64,000 nt of DNA from Clostridiales bacterium (GCA_017617525.1 JAFZWA010000038.1:1-64000); one strand, 5' to 3'; shown: positions 19,174 to 27,829, numbered from the stretch's first letter. The notes: a model not told the origin generated them from the letters alone. Made by a program: numbers and translations.

Positions 19174-20213
19174 TGGACAAAAAGTTTGTGCTTGATCTGA
19201 ATCTTTCTGATTGGGAAGCCTATATGAAAGAAAAGTCGTACCCGAAGTTTCGCGCTTCACAGATCTTTTCGTGGTACAGCAAGGGTGTTCTTGATATGAC
19301 GAATATGTCGAACGTTCCGCAGGATATCAAGAATGCGATCCGTGAGGACTTCATTACGGACAGCATGAGTATCGAAAAGCACCTGGTCTCCGAGATCGAC
19401 GGAACCCAGAAGTTCGTCTTCCGCCTTTACGACGGTCACTGTGTCGAGACGGTCCTTATGCGATATAAGACAGGCCTTTCGATCTGTATTTCCTCGCAGG
19501 CCGGATGTAAGATGGGCTGCCGCTTCTGCGCGTCGGCTCACGCGGGCTTCGGAAGATCTCTCACTCGCGGTGAAATGCTGGGTCAGGTGCTCCTGGCAGG
19601 TTCTTTTGCCGGAGAAAGGATCCACAGCGTCGTTGTCATGGGCATCGGCGAACCTTTCGACAACTACGATGAACTGGTCGGTTTCCTGCACCTGGCAAAT
19701 GACGAAAAAGGGCTGAATTTGGGCGCTAGACACATCACTGTCTCAACTTGCGGTCTTGTACCTCAAATGATACAATTTTCTTTGATAGATATGCAGGTGA
19801 ATCTCTCGGTTTCGCTTCATGCTCCGAATGATGAGCTGCGCAAGAGCATCATGCCGATCGCGAATAAATACAGCCTGTCGGAACTGCTCGGTGCTTGCCG
19901 CGAGTATGAAAAGAACACCAACCGAAGGATCACTTTTGAATACTCTCTTTTCGACGGTGTCAACGACACGCCGGAATGCGCGAGGGAACTCTGCAAGGTG
20001 CTTAAGGGGATCCACTGTCATATCAATCTGATCGCCGCCAATGAATTTGACGGCAGTCCTTTTCGAAGAAGCAAACCCGGATCGGTTCGCGCGTTCCAGG
20101 ATCTTCTTGAGAAGAACGGCATGACGGTAACGCTCCGTCGTGAAATGGGTACAGACATTATGGCGGCCTGTGGTCAGTTGCGCAGAGGCATGCAGGAGAA
20201 GAAAGAGACATGA
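19173..20213 (+). CDS. rlmN: 23S rRNA/tRNA m2A methyltransferase, radical SAM
   Basis: Radical SAM enzyme that methylates C2 of A2503 in 23S rRNA and of A37 in some tRNAs. The 346-residue protein has the 4Fe-4S motif CKMGCRFC at about residues 112-119 and FGRSLTRGEM downstream. The second essential Cys lies in the C-terminal AACGQLRRG. The length is normal. It overlaps rsmB by one base and the PP2C gene by four (ATGA). Confidence 0.97.
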   Translation: MDKKFVLDLNLSDWEAYMKEKSYPKFRASQIFSWYSKGVLDMTNMSNVPQDIKNAIREDFITDSMSIEKHLVSEIDGTQKFVFRLYDGHCVETVLMRYKTGLSICISSQAGCKMGCRFCASAHAGFGRSLTRGEMLGQVLLAGSFAGERIHSVVVMGIGEPFDNYDELVGFLHLANDEKGLNLGARHITVSTCGLVPQMIQFSLIDMQVNLSVSLHAPNDELRKSIMPIANKYSLSELLGACREYEKNTNRRITFEYSLFDGVNDTPECARELCKVLKGIHCHINLIAANEFDGSPFRRSKPGSVRAFQDLLEKNGMTVTLRREMGTDIMAACGQLRRGMQEKKET

Positions 20214-20965
20214 AAGTAGTCAGTGTATCCGACAAAGGTCTGGTACGCACCAATAATGAAGATTGTCTTTCTGTGTTTTCCGTGGGAAAAGACGATTGTT
20301 TCGTCATAGCGGACGGCATGGGCGGTCATGCGGCGGGCGAACTCGCGAGCAAGACCGCGGTCGAATATGTCGAGCAGTCCCTGAATGACTATCTCTTTGA
20401 AGCCGATGATGCGCTGAAACTGAAAAAACTTCTGGCGTTTACTCTCGAAAAAGCAAATGTAAAAGTGTATCTCGCGTCTCTCGGAAGCTTCCGTTATCGC
20501 GGTATGGGTACGACTCTTCTCGTGGCGGTGGTACGAGATAAGACTCTGTACATCTCCCATATCGGTGACTGCCGTGCTTATCTTCTGCACGGACAGCGCA
20601 TGAAGAGGCTTACGACGGACCATACGCTTGTCCAGCGAATGATCGAAAAGGGCATGATCACAGAGGAGGAAGCCAAGACGCATCCGAAGAGGCATGTACT
20701 TCTCCGTTCCCTTGGAGTCAACGAATATGTCAAGCCTGACACGTTTTCGGTTGAAATCAGCAACGGAGATGTTATACTCTTATGTTCAGATGGTCTTTAT
20801 GGCTGTGTAGAAGATAAAACGATACGGGCCGTGCTGCGGAAACACAAGGATCTGAATTACTGTATGCAGCTCCTTCGGGATCTTGCAAACGCGGCGGGTG
20901 CCCCCGACAATATATCAATGATCTTGGTAGAGACCGAGATCCGTAAAAGCAAGGAGAAAACATGA
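20210..20965 (+). CDS. stp: PP2C-family serine/threonine phosphatase
   Basis: Metal-dependent protein phosphatase that reverses PrkC-type kinase phosphorylation. The 251-residue protein has the PP2C motifs SDKGLVRTNNED near the N-terminus, ADGMGGHAAGELAS around residue 30, GDCRAYLLHG near 120, and LLCSDGLYGCV near 185, supplying the metal-binding aspartates. It overlaps both rlmN and the kinase gene by ATGA, the standard stp-prkC pairing. Confidence 0.95.
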   Translation: MKVVSVSDKGLVRTNNEDCLSVFSVGKDDCFVIADGMGGHAAGELASKTAVEYVEQSLNDYLFEADDALKLKKLLAFTLEKANVKVYLASLGSFRYRGMGTTLLVAVVRDKTLYISHIGDCRAYLLHGQRMKRLTTDHTLVQRMIEKGMITEEEAKTHPKRHVLLRSLGVNEYVKPDTFSVEISNGDVILLCSDGLYGCVEDKTIRAVLRKHKDLNYCMQLLRDLANAAGAPDNISMILVETEIRKSKEKT

Positions 20966-23127
20966 GTACGACAATAAGCCCTGAGGGTATGATCTTAGGT
21001 GGAAGATACCGCGTCATCAAACTGATCGGCAGTGGCGGTATGGCAGATGTCTATCTGGCGACCGACCTTTCGTCCGGTATGAATGTGGCGATCAAGATCT
21101 TAAAGCAGGAATTCGCGACGAATCCTGAGTTCATCAAGCGTTTCGATACTGAGGCAAAAGCAGCTTCCTCGCTTTCACACGCCAATATCGTTCACGTATT
21201 CGGTGTCGGTCAGGAAGGCAGTATCCGTTATATGGTCCAGGAGTATGTTGAAGGTATCACCGTAAAAGACATGATCCTGCAGAACGGTCATCTCGACTGG
21301 AAAGTCGCTGTTCCGATCCTTATCCAGGTAGGTATGGCACTTGATACCGCGCACCAGAACGGTATCGTTCATCGTGATGTTAAACCGCACAATATCCTTA
21401 TTACAAGAGACCGTATCGCTAAGGTAACGGACTTCGGTATCGCGCACGCGTCTACCAATCATACGATCACGCTCACATCCGGCGGCGCGATCGGTTCTGT
21501 TCACTATTTTTCTCCTGAGCAGGCAAGAGGCGGCATCGTCAGCCCAAGCTCCGATATTTACTCTCTTGGCGTTACGCTTTTCGAGATGGTGACCGGACGA
21601 GTTCCTTTTGATGGTGAAAACTCCGTGGCTATTGCCGTGAAGCACCTTCAAGAGCCTGTTCCGTACGCTTCCAATTTTGTCCCCGGTATTCCGCAGGGAC
21701 TTGACGCGATCATCCAGAAGGCAATGCAGAAGGATCCGAAGCTTCGTTATAAGTCGATCCGTGATATGGTCACGGAACTTGATGCCCTGATGGTCGATCC
21801 GAACGGTTCTTTCGGTATCGTTGATACGAATGTAGAGACGCCAAAAGAACCTGACGAGACAACAGGTGTAACTCCGGCGATCCGTCAGGAGCCGAACTAC
21901 GGCAAACTGAAAGATATCGAGCGTTCCATCAAGACGAGAAGAAGATCCAGATGGAAGGATAACGTTATCGTTGGCGTGATCATCGTTCTGATCATCGGAA
22001 TTCTGATCGGTCTTACATATCTTGTTACAGATACTCTGAAAAAGTCCGTAAAGCAGGAGACGCAGAGTGTATTCGTCGTTCAGAACTATGTTGGAAAGAC
22101 GATCGTTGAGGTTCAGGCGGACTTTAAGGAACACAATTTCACGACATACCAGATCGAATATGAAACACGTACCGACTACGCGGACGGTATTGTTGTCAAG
22201 CAGAGCATCGCGGCCGGAATGGAGATGAAGAATAACAGCTCGGTCAATGTACTTGTGCTTACGGTCAGTAGAGCTCCGGGTGCGGTCAATCTTCCTGACT
22301 ATTCGGGAATGAAAAAAGATGACGCCATGGATATTCTGAAGAAGAACGGTTACGATGTTCTGGTCCGTCCTGAGATCAATGATGAACTTGAACCGGGTCT
22401 TGTTATCCGTACTGAGCCTGAAGCAGGTTCCTCCGTTATGCCGGGATCCGAGGTCGTAATCATTTTCGCGCGTCAGTCTACAGAGAGCGAAGTTCCGTAT
22501 ATTCTGAAGCAGGATCTTAAGACGGCCAAAGAGATGATTGACGCGGCAGATCTTGTACTGGGTACGATCGAGATCAGCCCTGAACTCGCGGCGCAGAATC
22601 TGGACGATAAGGATCTCTATGTTATGCTTACCGACCCGGCTCCGGGTACAAAAGTGCAGAGAAAGTCCTCGATCAGAGTCTATGTAGGTAACGCCGAGGA
22701 TGTTGCCCGCGGCGGTACTCCGACACCGACTCCTGAGGTCATAGGATATAACGTTATCCTGAATTTCCAAGGTTCCGGTTCCGTAACCGGCGCGCAGGTA
22801 TATCCCGAGAATTCCGCGGTAACGATCTCCGCTGTTCCGAGCATCGGATATCAGTTCGTTGCGTGGGTCGACGCTTCAAATGTTCCTGTCAGCTATAACG
22901 CGACTTACACATTCGCGATGCCGGCATCGGATGTCACGTTGACGGCTGTATTCGAGCCTGTTCCGACACCGACTCCGATCCCGACGGCAACTCCGACTCC
23001 GACGCCGACACCGACACCTACGCCTGTTCCGCCGCCGACTCAGCCGGAAGATCCGAATAATAACAACAATAACAACAACGGAAATAATCCGCCGCCGCCG
23101 GCGATCCCGGATTATCAGGGCGGCTGA
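20962..23127 (+). CDS. prkC: PASTA-domain serine/threonine protein kinase
   Basis: Membrane receptor kinase of the PrkC/Stk1 family that senses muropeptides or lipid II. The 721-residue protein has an N-terminal kinase domain with P-loop GSGGMADVY (23-31), catalytic HRDVKPHN near 137 and DFG near 156. A single transmembrane helix spans about 332-356, followed by three extracellular PASTA domains (about 370-580). Unusually it continues with a 70-residue beta-rich repeat domain (GYNVILNFQGSGSVTG to LTAVFEPV). This resembles Listeria-Bacteroides repeat or InlB-type modules. A Pro-Thr repeat, an Asn run and a Pro-rich end complete it. The tail probably spans or binds the wall. Confidence 0.96.
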   Translation: MSTTISPEGMILGGRYRVIKLIGSGGMADVYLATDLSSGMNVAIKILKQEFATNPEFIKRFDTEAKAASSLSHANIVHVFGVGQEGSIRYMVQEYVEGITVKDMILQNGHLDWKVAVPILIQVGMALDTAHQNGIVHRDVKPHNILITRDRIAKVTDFGIAHASTNHTITLTSGGAIGSVHYFSPEQARGGIVSPSSDIYSLGVTLFEMVTGRVPFDGENSVAIAVKHLQEPVPYASNFVPGIPQGLDAIIQKAMQKDPKLRYKSIRDMVTELDALMVDPNGSFGIVDTNVETPKEPDETTGVTPAIRQEPNYGKLKDIERSIKTRRRSRWKDNVIVGVIIVLIIGILIGLTYLVTDTLKKSVKQETQSVFVVQNYVGKTIVEVQADFKEHNFTTYQIEYETRTDYADGIVVKQSIAAGMEMKNNSSVNVLVLTVSRAPGAVNLPDYSGMKKDDAMDILKKNGYDVLVRPEINDELEPGLVIRTEPEAGSSVMPGSEVVIIFARQSTESEVPYILKQDLKTAKEMIDAADLVLGTIEISPELAAQNLDDKDLYVMLTDPAPGTKVQRKSSIRVYVGNAEDVARGGTPTPTPEVIGYNVILNFQGSGSVTGAQVYPENSAVTISAVPSIGYQFVAWVDASNVPVSYNATYTFAMPASDVTLTAVFEPVPTPTPIPTATPTPTPTPTPTPVPPPTQPEDPNNNNNNNNGNNPPPPAIPDYQGG
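22969..23045 (+). repeat. Pro-Thr coding repeat in prkC
   Basis: Repeated CCGACT/CCGACA-type hexamers encode about ten Pro-Thr dipeptides, immediately followed by a run of AAT/AAC codons (eight Asn). Such repeats can vary in length by slippage. It is a linker, not a domain. Confidence 0.85.
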
Positions 23128-23172
23128 CGGCAAGGCCGGATACGATCTTTTAGAAATGAGGCAAGGGGTATT

Positions 23173-24087
23173 ACGTCGGATTCTGTTAATCTAAAGAAGC
23201 ATGGACGCATCACCAAGGGTGTTGGCGGTGAATACACGATCCTCCTGGAAGACGGGGGATCTGTACTCGCGAAGCCGCGCGGTATCTTTCGTAAGAGCAA
23301 GATAACACCTACGGTGGGCGACTTCTGTGATATTGAGCCTTCGGGAGATCCGGATATTCCTTATACGATCGTTTCCATCAAGGAAAGAAGAAACGCGCTC
23401 ATTCGTCCGAGCGTTGCCAATATCGACGTTCTGATCATCGCGGTCTCCACATGTGAGCCTCAGCCTGACTTAAAGCTTCTCGACAAGCTTTTGATCTTAA
23501 GCGCGAAACTCGGTATCGATCCGATCGTGTGGCTGACCAAGACCGATCTTTCCAGAGAAAAAGCGGATGCTCTCAAAAAGGAGTACGAAAGCGCCGGATT
23601 CAAGGTGGTTGAGACATCCGTCGAGACGATGCTTCCGAAAAAGGAGATCAGAGAGATCTTTGAAGGACATACCGTCGGTATCGCCGGTCAGTCCGGTGTC
23701 GGTAAATCCACGTTGTGTCATCGCCTGACCGGGATGGACCACATTGAGGTCGGAGATATCAGCGAAAGATTGAGAAGAGGAAAGCATACGACACGTCATG
23801 TCGAGCTTTTTCCGTTTGAAGGCGGATTCCTGATCGATACGCCCGGTTTTTCCTCTTTGGAGGTCGACAGGATCGGTATCGAGGAAGAAGATCTGATCGG
23901 AGGATACCCTGAACTTATGGCGATCGCGGGGAAGTGTCGCTTCCTGGACTGCCGTCATAACGGAGAACTCGGATGTGCCGTGGAAGAAAGCGGAATTTCA
24001 GAAGGAAGACTTGCGCGATATCGCGAGTTTTTGGATATAATAATAGAGAACTCGAAAAAATACGGGAAAAAGAAGGAAGGTCTGTAA
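23173..24087 (+). CDS. rsgA: Small ribosomal subunit biogenesis GTPase
   Basis: Circularly permuted GTPase that checks late 30S assembly. The frame encodes an N-terminal OB-fold (KKHGRITKGVGGEYTILL onward). The G4 motif TKTD (about residue 122) comes before G1 GQSGVGKST (about 172) and G3 DTPG, followed by the C-terminal zinc segment CRFLDCRHNGELGC. The start is abnormal: no ATG, GTG or TTG lies between the prkC stop at 23127 and a GTG at 23314 that would remove the OB-fold. ACG at 23173, four bases after AAGGGG, gives the expected 304-residue length; ATT at 23170 is the alternative. The gene itself is certain, the start is not. Confidence 0.88.
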   Translation, partial: TSDSVNLKKHGRITKGVGGEYTILLEDGGSVLAKPRGIFRKSKITPTVGDFCDIEPSGDPDIPYTIVSIKERRNALIRPSVANIDVLIIAVSTCEPQPDLKLLDKLLILSAKLGIDPIVWLTKTDLSREKADALKKEYESAGFKVVETSVETMLPKKEIREIFEGHTVGIAGQSGVGKSTLCHRLTGMDHIEVGDISERLRRGKHTTRHVELFPFEGGFLIDTPGFSSLEVDRIGIEEEDLIGGYPELMAIAGKCRFLDCRHNGELGCAVEESGISEGRLARYREFLDIIIENSKKYGKKKEGL

Positions 24088-24088
24088 A

Positions 24089-24748
24089 ATGAATGACGTG
24101 GTGATCGCACCATCCATACTGGCTGCTGACTGTGGCCGTCTCAATGAAGAGATCAAGGAAGTGGAGAAAGCGACGTCCTATCTGCATATCGATGTGATGG
24201 ACGGACACTATGTGCCGAATCTTACTTTCGGTGTTCCCGTCGTCGAGTCGATCCGTAAAAACACGAGTATGATCTTTGACGTCCACCTGATGGTCACTAA
24301 CCCGATGGACTTCTTTAAGCCTTTTGCCGATGCCGGTGCCGATATGCTCACATTCCATGTCGAAACAGTAGAAGATCCGGATCAGGCCATCGCCGCTATT
24401 CGCACTCTCGGAAAAAGAGCCGGGATCTCGATCCATCCGGATACACCGATCGAAAAGGTCTTGCCGTACGTGACCAAGTGCGATCTGGTCCTTGTTATGA
24501 CCGTCCGCCCCGGTTTCGGTGGTCAGCGTTTCATGAATGAATCACTGGAGAGGATCGCCACTGTTCGAAAAGTCATCGATGAAAACAACGCGGATACTGT
24601 CATTTCCGTAGACGGCGGTATCTGTGATGAGACCGCGCCTCTCGTTGTTAAAGCAGGCGCGAGCTATCTGGTCGCAGGATCCAGAGTCTTCTCGAATAAG
24701 GATCATGCTGCTGCCGTAAAGGAACTTCTCACATGTGCATTGTCGTAA
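24089..24748 (+). CDS. rpe: Ribulose-phosphate 3-epimerase
   Basis: Interconverts ribulose 5-phosphate and xylulose 5-phosphate in the pentose phosphate pathway. The 219-residue TIM barrel has the conserved APSILAADCGRLNEE start, HIDVMDGHYVPNLTFG with the catalytic Asp, MTVRPGFGGQRF in the phosphate-binding loop, and VDGGI near the end. It begins 1 base after rsgA and overlaps thiN by 16 bases. The rsgA-rpe-thiN order is conserved in Firmicutes. Confidence 0.97.
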   Translation: MNDVVIAPSILAADCGRLNEEIKEVEKATSYLHIDVMDGHYVPNLTFGVPVVESIRKNTSMIFDVHLMVTNPMDFFKPFADAGADMLTFHVETVEDPDQAIAAIRTLGKRAGISIHPDTPIEKVLPYVTKCDLVLVMTVRPGFGGQRFMNESLERIATVRKVIDENNADTVISVDGGICDETAPLVVKAGASYLVAGSRVFSNKDHAAAVKELLTCALS

Positions 24749-25386
24749 TCGCGGGAGGTCCGAACAAGAATCTTCTGCCGTTGCTTCCGATCCTTCGTGG
24801 TGCGGAAGAGATCATCTGCGCCGACAGCGGTGCCGATTCGCTCATGCCTTACGATATCGTTCCGGAAACCGTCTGGGGCGATATGGATTCCATCTCGGAG
24901 AAAACCGTTTCCTGGCTAAAGGAAAAGAATGTTTCGCATAAGCTTTTCCCGGTCGAAAAGGACATGACGGACTCAGAACTTTGCCTGACAAGTGTTCCCA
25001 AGGAAAAAGAACTGCTCTTTGTTACATCTCTTATGGGCAGACCCGATCATGTGATGTCTAATCTCCTTCTGACGATGCGTCTGAAAGAGGAGGGGTATAA
25101 CATCACGACAACTGACGGTGATACCTGGATATTTCCTATCAATGGTGCTTTTCGCTTCGTAATTCCGGATGAACTCGTAAAAGAAAACATCACATGTTCC
25201 TTGATTCCCCTCGGAAAGGGCTCGAAGGGCGTTTCGACATTCGGAATGAAGTACAAGCTTTCCGACCGTGACATCATCCCGGGAAGCTCGCTTACTGTCA
25301 GCAACGAATTCGATATGACAGAAAAAGAGCACGGTTTCGAACAGAAGTCCGGAACCATGCTCGTTATTGTTACTCCTAAGGTCTGA
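24733..25386 (+). CDS. thiN: Thiamine pyrophosphokinase
   Basis: Transfers pyrophosphate from ATP to thiamine to make the cofactor TPP. The 217-residue protein has the conserved CADSGADSLMPYDIVPETVWGD pattern near residues 30-52, EKDMTDSEL near 75, and GRPDHVMSN near 105, all typical of the family. It overlaps the 3' end of rpe by 16 bases with AAAGGA upstream. It is the last gene of the long plus-strand block and converges with an aminotransferase gene 13 bases away. Confidence 0.93.
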   Translation: MCIVVIAGGPNKNLLPLLPILRGAEEIICADSGADSLMPYDIVPETVWGDMDSISEKTVSWLKEKNVSHKLFPVEKDMTDSELCLTSVPKEKELLFVTSLMGRPDHVMSNLLLTMRLKEEGYNITTTDGDTWIFPINGAFRFVIPDELVKENITCSLIPLGKGSKGVSTFGMKYKLSDRDIIPGSSLTVSNEFDMTEKEHGFEQKSGTMLVIVTPKV

Positions 25387-25399
25387 TCTCTATTTCTGA

Positions 25400-26575
25400 T
25401 CAGGCTTTGAGTCCCAGCTCTTTCGCGATCGCTTCAAAAGCGTCCTTCGAACCGAGGATCGTTTTCTCGGATACGCAGAAGGCGAGTCTTACATAACCTT
25501 CACGCTTGAACGCGGAGCCCGGAACGACCAGGACATTGTACTTCGCGCAGACCTCGCAGAACTTTGTATCATCGATCGGTGTCTTCATGAAGAGATAGAG
25601 GGCACCCTGCGGCTTTGTACATGTGAAGCCTGCCTCGGTGATGATATTGTAAAGTTCATTTCTTCTTTTTTCGTAGTTCGGAACATCTACCTTCGCGTTC
25701 AGCGCCTTCGCGACGACACGCTGCATAAGTGCAGGAGCGTTGACCGCGCCGAGGATACGGTTGCAGAGAACGAGCGCCTGAGTCAGAATCTCGAAATCAG
25801 CGTGCTTCGGGCTGACACATGTGTAACCGATACGCTCGCCCGGAAGAGAAAGGGACTTACTCCAGGAGAAGCAGACGATCAGGTCGTCGAAAGAGGCAAG
25901 GGAAGAAGGAACCTTCATTCCGTCATATGCCAGATCGATATACGGCTCATCGGAGATGACATGGATCACGTGATCCTGCTTCTTAAAAAGCGCGTTCAGC
26001 TCATCGAGAGCTTCCTTCGGGTAGATCGCGCCGCTCGGGTTGTTCGGGGAGTTGATGATGATCGCCTTTGTCTTCGGTGTGATCGCCTTTTCGATCTCGG
26101 AAGCGATCGGAAGGAATGTATCCGGGTCTGTATTTACGATGACCGGAACACCCTTTACATTGCTGATATAGTTCAGATATTCAAGGAAGAAAGGAGCAAG
26201 AAGGATGATCTCGTCGCCCGGTTCGATGATGGCACGCAGGATGTTGTTCATACCGGAAGCGGCACCGCATGTCATGCAGATCGAATCGATTCCGATCGAA
26301 AGACCGCTCTCTGCGGAAAGCTTATCCGCGATCGCCTTTCTGGTTTCCGGATAACCGGCATTTGCCATATAACCGTGCATGCCCGGAATATCCGCGTTGG
26401 CAAGCTCGATCAGAGCGTCTTTTACTTCCTTCGGCGGCTCGAGGTCCGGGTTGCCGATGGAAAAGTCGAATACTTTATCGTCTCCGTAGATCTTTTTCAG
26501 GCGGGCGCCTTCGTCGAACATCTTGCGGATCAGGGAACCGCCGGAGATCTTGCTTTCTATTTCTTTTGAGATCAT
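25400..26575 (-). CDS. PLP-dependent aminotransferase, class I/II
   Basis: Fold-type I aminotransferase of the aspartate aminotransferase family, 391 residues. The PLP-binding Lys is in FSWSKSLSLPGERIGY near residue 240. NSPNNPSG near 175 and ISDEPY near 215 are the classic substrate and cofactor loops. The exact amino acid substrate cannot be told. A GTG 9 bases upstream is in frame, but AAGGAAG is correctly spaced for the ATG at 26575. It is on the minus strand, convergent with thiN. Confidence 0.93.
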   Translation of the reverse strand: MISKEIESKISGGSLIRKMFDEGARLKKIYGDDKVFDFSIGNPDLEPPKEVKDALIELANADIPGMHGYMANAGYPETRKAIADKLSAESGLSIGIDSICMTCGAASGMNNILRAIIEPGDEIILLAPFFLEYLNYISNVKGVPVIVNTDPDTFLPIASEIEKAITPKTKAIIINSPNNPSGAIYPKEALDELNALFKKQDHVIHVISDEPYIDLAYDGMKVPSSLASFDDLIVCFSWSKSLSLPGERIGYTCVSPKHADFEILTQALVLCNRILGAVNAPALMQRVVAKALNAKVDVPNYEKRRNELYNIITEAGFTCTKPQGALYLFMKTPIDDTKFCEVCAKYNVLVVPGSAFKREGYVRLAFCVSEKTILGSKDAFEAIAKELGLKA

Positions 26576-26614
26576 ATCGTACACTTCCTTTTACTATCGA
26601 ATTACATATAAGCG

Positions 26615-26623
26615 ATTATAGCA
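26615..26623 (-). promoter_or_regulatory. Extended -10 promoter of the aminotransferase
   Basis: On the minus strand this reads TGCTATAAT, a perfect extended -10 element about 40 bases upstream of the ATG. No clear -35 is present. An imperfect inverted repeat (CTATTTC at 26636-26642 and GAAATAG at 26655-26661) lies just upstream and could be an operator. Confidence 0.65.
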
Positions 26624-26686
26624 TATATAGAAATTCTATTTCGCGGTTTTAGCGGAAATAGCCTTTATATTCGTTCGGTGGTCTCT

Positions 26687-26715
26687 TTTACCCGAAATAC
26701 AGGCTGTGATAAAAT
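26687..26715 (+). promoter_or_regulatory. Possible promoter for the DUF805-like pair
   Basis: TTTACC, 17 bases, TAAAAT, about 50 bases upstream of the first DUF805-like gene. The match is moderate. Confidence 0.4.
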
Positions 26716-26767
26716 CAAATAAAGTTGTTATTTGGGCACGTGATAGGGTTTCGAGGAGGGGGATCAT

Positions 26768-27187
26768 ATGCGTGGTTTTGGGTTTTTGGCCTACCTGGGT
26801 CTGCTCGATGAGGGCGATCTTCAGCAGTTTCTGGGTGAGATTTTCAATGTAAAAGACGGTCAGCTGGACAGAAAACAGTTCTATGTCGGTCAGATCATCG
26901 TGTTCGGTATTATGCTTCTGATCATCATGCCGATCGTTTTGATTCTGTTTTTCAAGTATCCGTCGCTTCGGAATATGAGTGATTCCGTGAGGACTTACGT
27001 CATTCTCGGCATTGTATATGTGACGATCACTCCCGTGCAGCTTTCCGCATTTATGAGAAGGCTGAATGATGCGTCATTGACGAAATGGCTTGCAATTGTC
27101 CTGCTTTTCCCCATAATAGGAAATGTACTTGCGACCGCGATGGGAATCATTTTCCCGACAAACTACGGTGTTGAGAGATATTATTGA
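26768..27187 (+). CDS. DUF805-like membrane protein
   Basis: A 139-residue protein with three to four hydrophobic segments. The order of features matches DUF805: a polar lead, an arginine or lysine followed by an aromatic residue before the first helix (DRKQFYVGQ), then MRRLNDASLTKWLAIVL between helices. The family's function is unknown. It is followed 23 bases later by a clear paralogue. An N-terminal stretch FLGEIFNVKDGQLDR replaces the more usual FxGRxxR start. GAGGAGGGG precedes the ATG. Confidence 0.75.
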   Translation: MRGFGFLAYLGLLDEGDLQQFLGEIFNVKDGQLDRKQFYVGQIIVFGIMLLIIMPIVLILFFKYPSLRNMSDSVRTYVILGIVYVTITPVQLSAFMRRLNDASLTKWLAIVLLFPIIGNVLATAMGIIFPTNYGVERYY

Positions 27188-27210
27188 CGGGGTAAGACGG
27201 GGAGAAGAGT

Positions 27211-27612
27211 ATGCTGTTATTTTTTCTGTTTATGTTATGCCAGCTGATCACGCTGGAGGATCTGGCCGAGTACTGGCAGGAGATGCTTAACATCAAGAAC
27301 GGTACATTAACGAGATGCCAGTATTTCGCTTGTACATGGCTGAGTTCGATCGTGATCTCTATTTTCGGTTCTGTTTTTCTTGCCAATATCGGTCTGAAGT
27401 ATAACGGTCTGTCCGGAAATCTTGAATATTGGCTGGCATATGGTACACTCTATCTCATCATTACGTTTATTCAGCTTTCCGCATTCATGAGAAGAATGAA
27501 CGACGCTGATCTTTCTCGCTGGTATGCGCTTGTTTTCCTGATCCCGGGTATCGGAAACATCGTCGCGGTCCTTATCGCGCTGATGCCGACCGGATTTGGA
27601 AGCCCATACTGA
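27211..27612 (+). CDS. DUF805-like membrane protein (paralogue)
   Basis: A 133-residue paralogue of the preceding gene. Both have an EDL/GDL-like lead, an NVKDG or NIKNG segment, then R-x-Q-Y/F before the first helix. Both also have QLSAFMRRxNDAxLxxW in the middle and a closing PxxGNxxA segment. Identity is clear by eye but well below full, so the duplication is not recent. It ends 41 bases before the infC promoter. No function is known. Confidence 0.75.
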   Translation: MLLFFLFMLCQLITLEDLAEYWQEMLNIKNGTLTRCQYFACTWLSSIVISIFGSVFLANIGLKYNGLSGNLEYWLAYGTLYLIITFIQLSAFMRRMNDADLSRWYALVFLIPGIGNIVAVLIALMPTGFGSPY

Positions 27613-27653
27613 TGAAAAAGCACTGAAAACGTTGAAAAAATAAGAAAATGTGC

Positions 27654-27682
27654 TTGACAAGTACTTTTCGAATAGTTATTAT
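27654..27682 (+). promoter_or_regulatory. Promoter of the infC-rpmI-rplT operon
   Basis: Perfect -35 TTGACA, 17-base spacer, -10 TATTAT. Transcription should start near 27689, giving a leader of about 140 bases before infC. Confidence 0.9.
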
Positions 27683-27688
27683 GTTGAA

Positions 27689-27813
27689 GTTACAGCAAGT
27701 AGGAGTTTCCGCTTCTCACCTCAAGTTCCGATGAAGAGGTTCACTAATGTGGCTTATTGAATGGTAAGTTTTGACGGAGTGAAGCGGGAGAGTTTCGCTC
27801 CGTTTTTGTATTT
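27689..27813 (+). ncRNA. L20-type ribosomal leader with attenuator upstream of infC
   Basis: Structured-looking 5' leader between a strong promoter and infC. In B. subtilis and relatives, L20 binds such a leader and promotes termination before infC-rpmI-rplT. Here the leader ends in a strong terminator hairpin at 27775-27807. Paired GAGGTTCACT/AGTAGGAG-like segments upstream could form the alternative structure. The assignment rests on position, gene order and the attenuator, not on an alignment. Confidence 0.65.
27775..27807 (+). terminator. Attenuator terminator in the infC leader
   Basis: CGGAGTGAAGC pairs with GTTTCGCTCCG over 11 bp including two G-U pairs, with loop GGGAGA and five T after it. 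It lies 6 bases upstream of the infC Shine-Dalgarno, so read-through is needed to express the operon. Confidence 0.88.
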
Positions 27814-27829
27814 AAGGAGGTGGGTTCTT

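Noticed and set aside
22963-23100. Short tandem repeats that might be a CRISPR-like or regulatory array
   Set aside because: They are in-frame codons for Pro-Thr and Asn runs in the kinase tail, without spacers.
23314-24087. rsgA starting at GTG 23314
   Set aside because: This would remove the OB-fold, which is clearly encoded upstream in the same frame and belongs to the family.
25382-25405. Possible terminator between thiN and the aminotransferase
   Set aside because: Only a 6-bp CTGATC/GATCAG pairing without a T-tract, too weak to call.
27761-27829. infC starting at ATG 27761
   Set aside because: The extra residues are encoded by the attenuator hairpin and Shine-Dalgarno region and have no ribosome site of their own.
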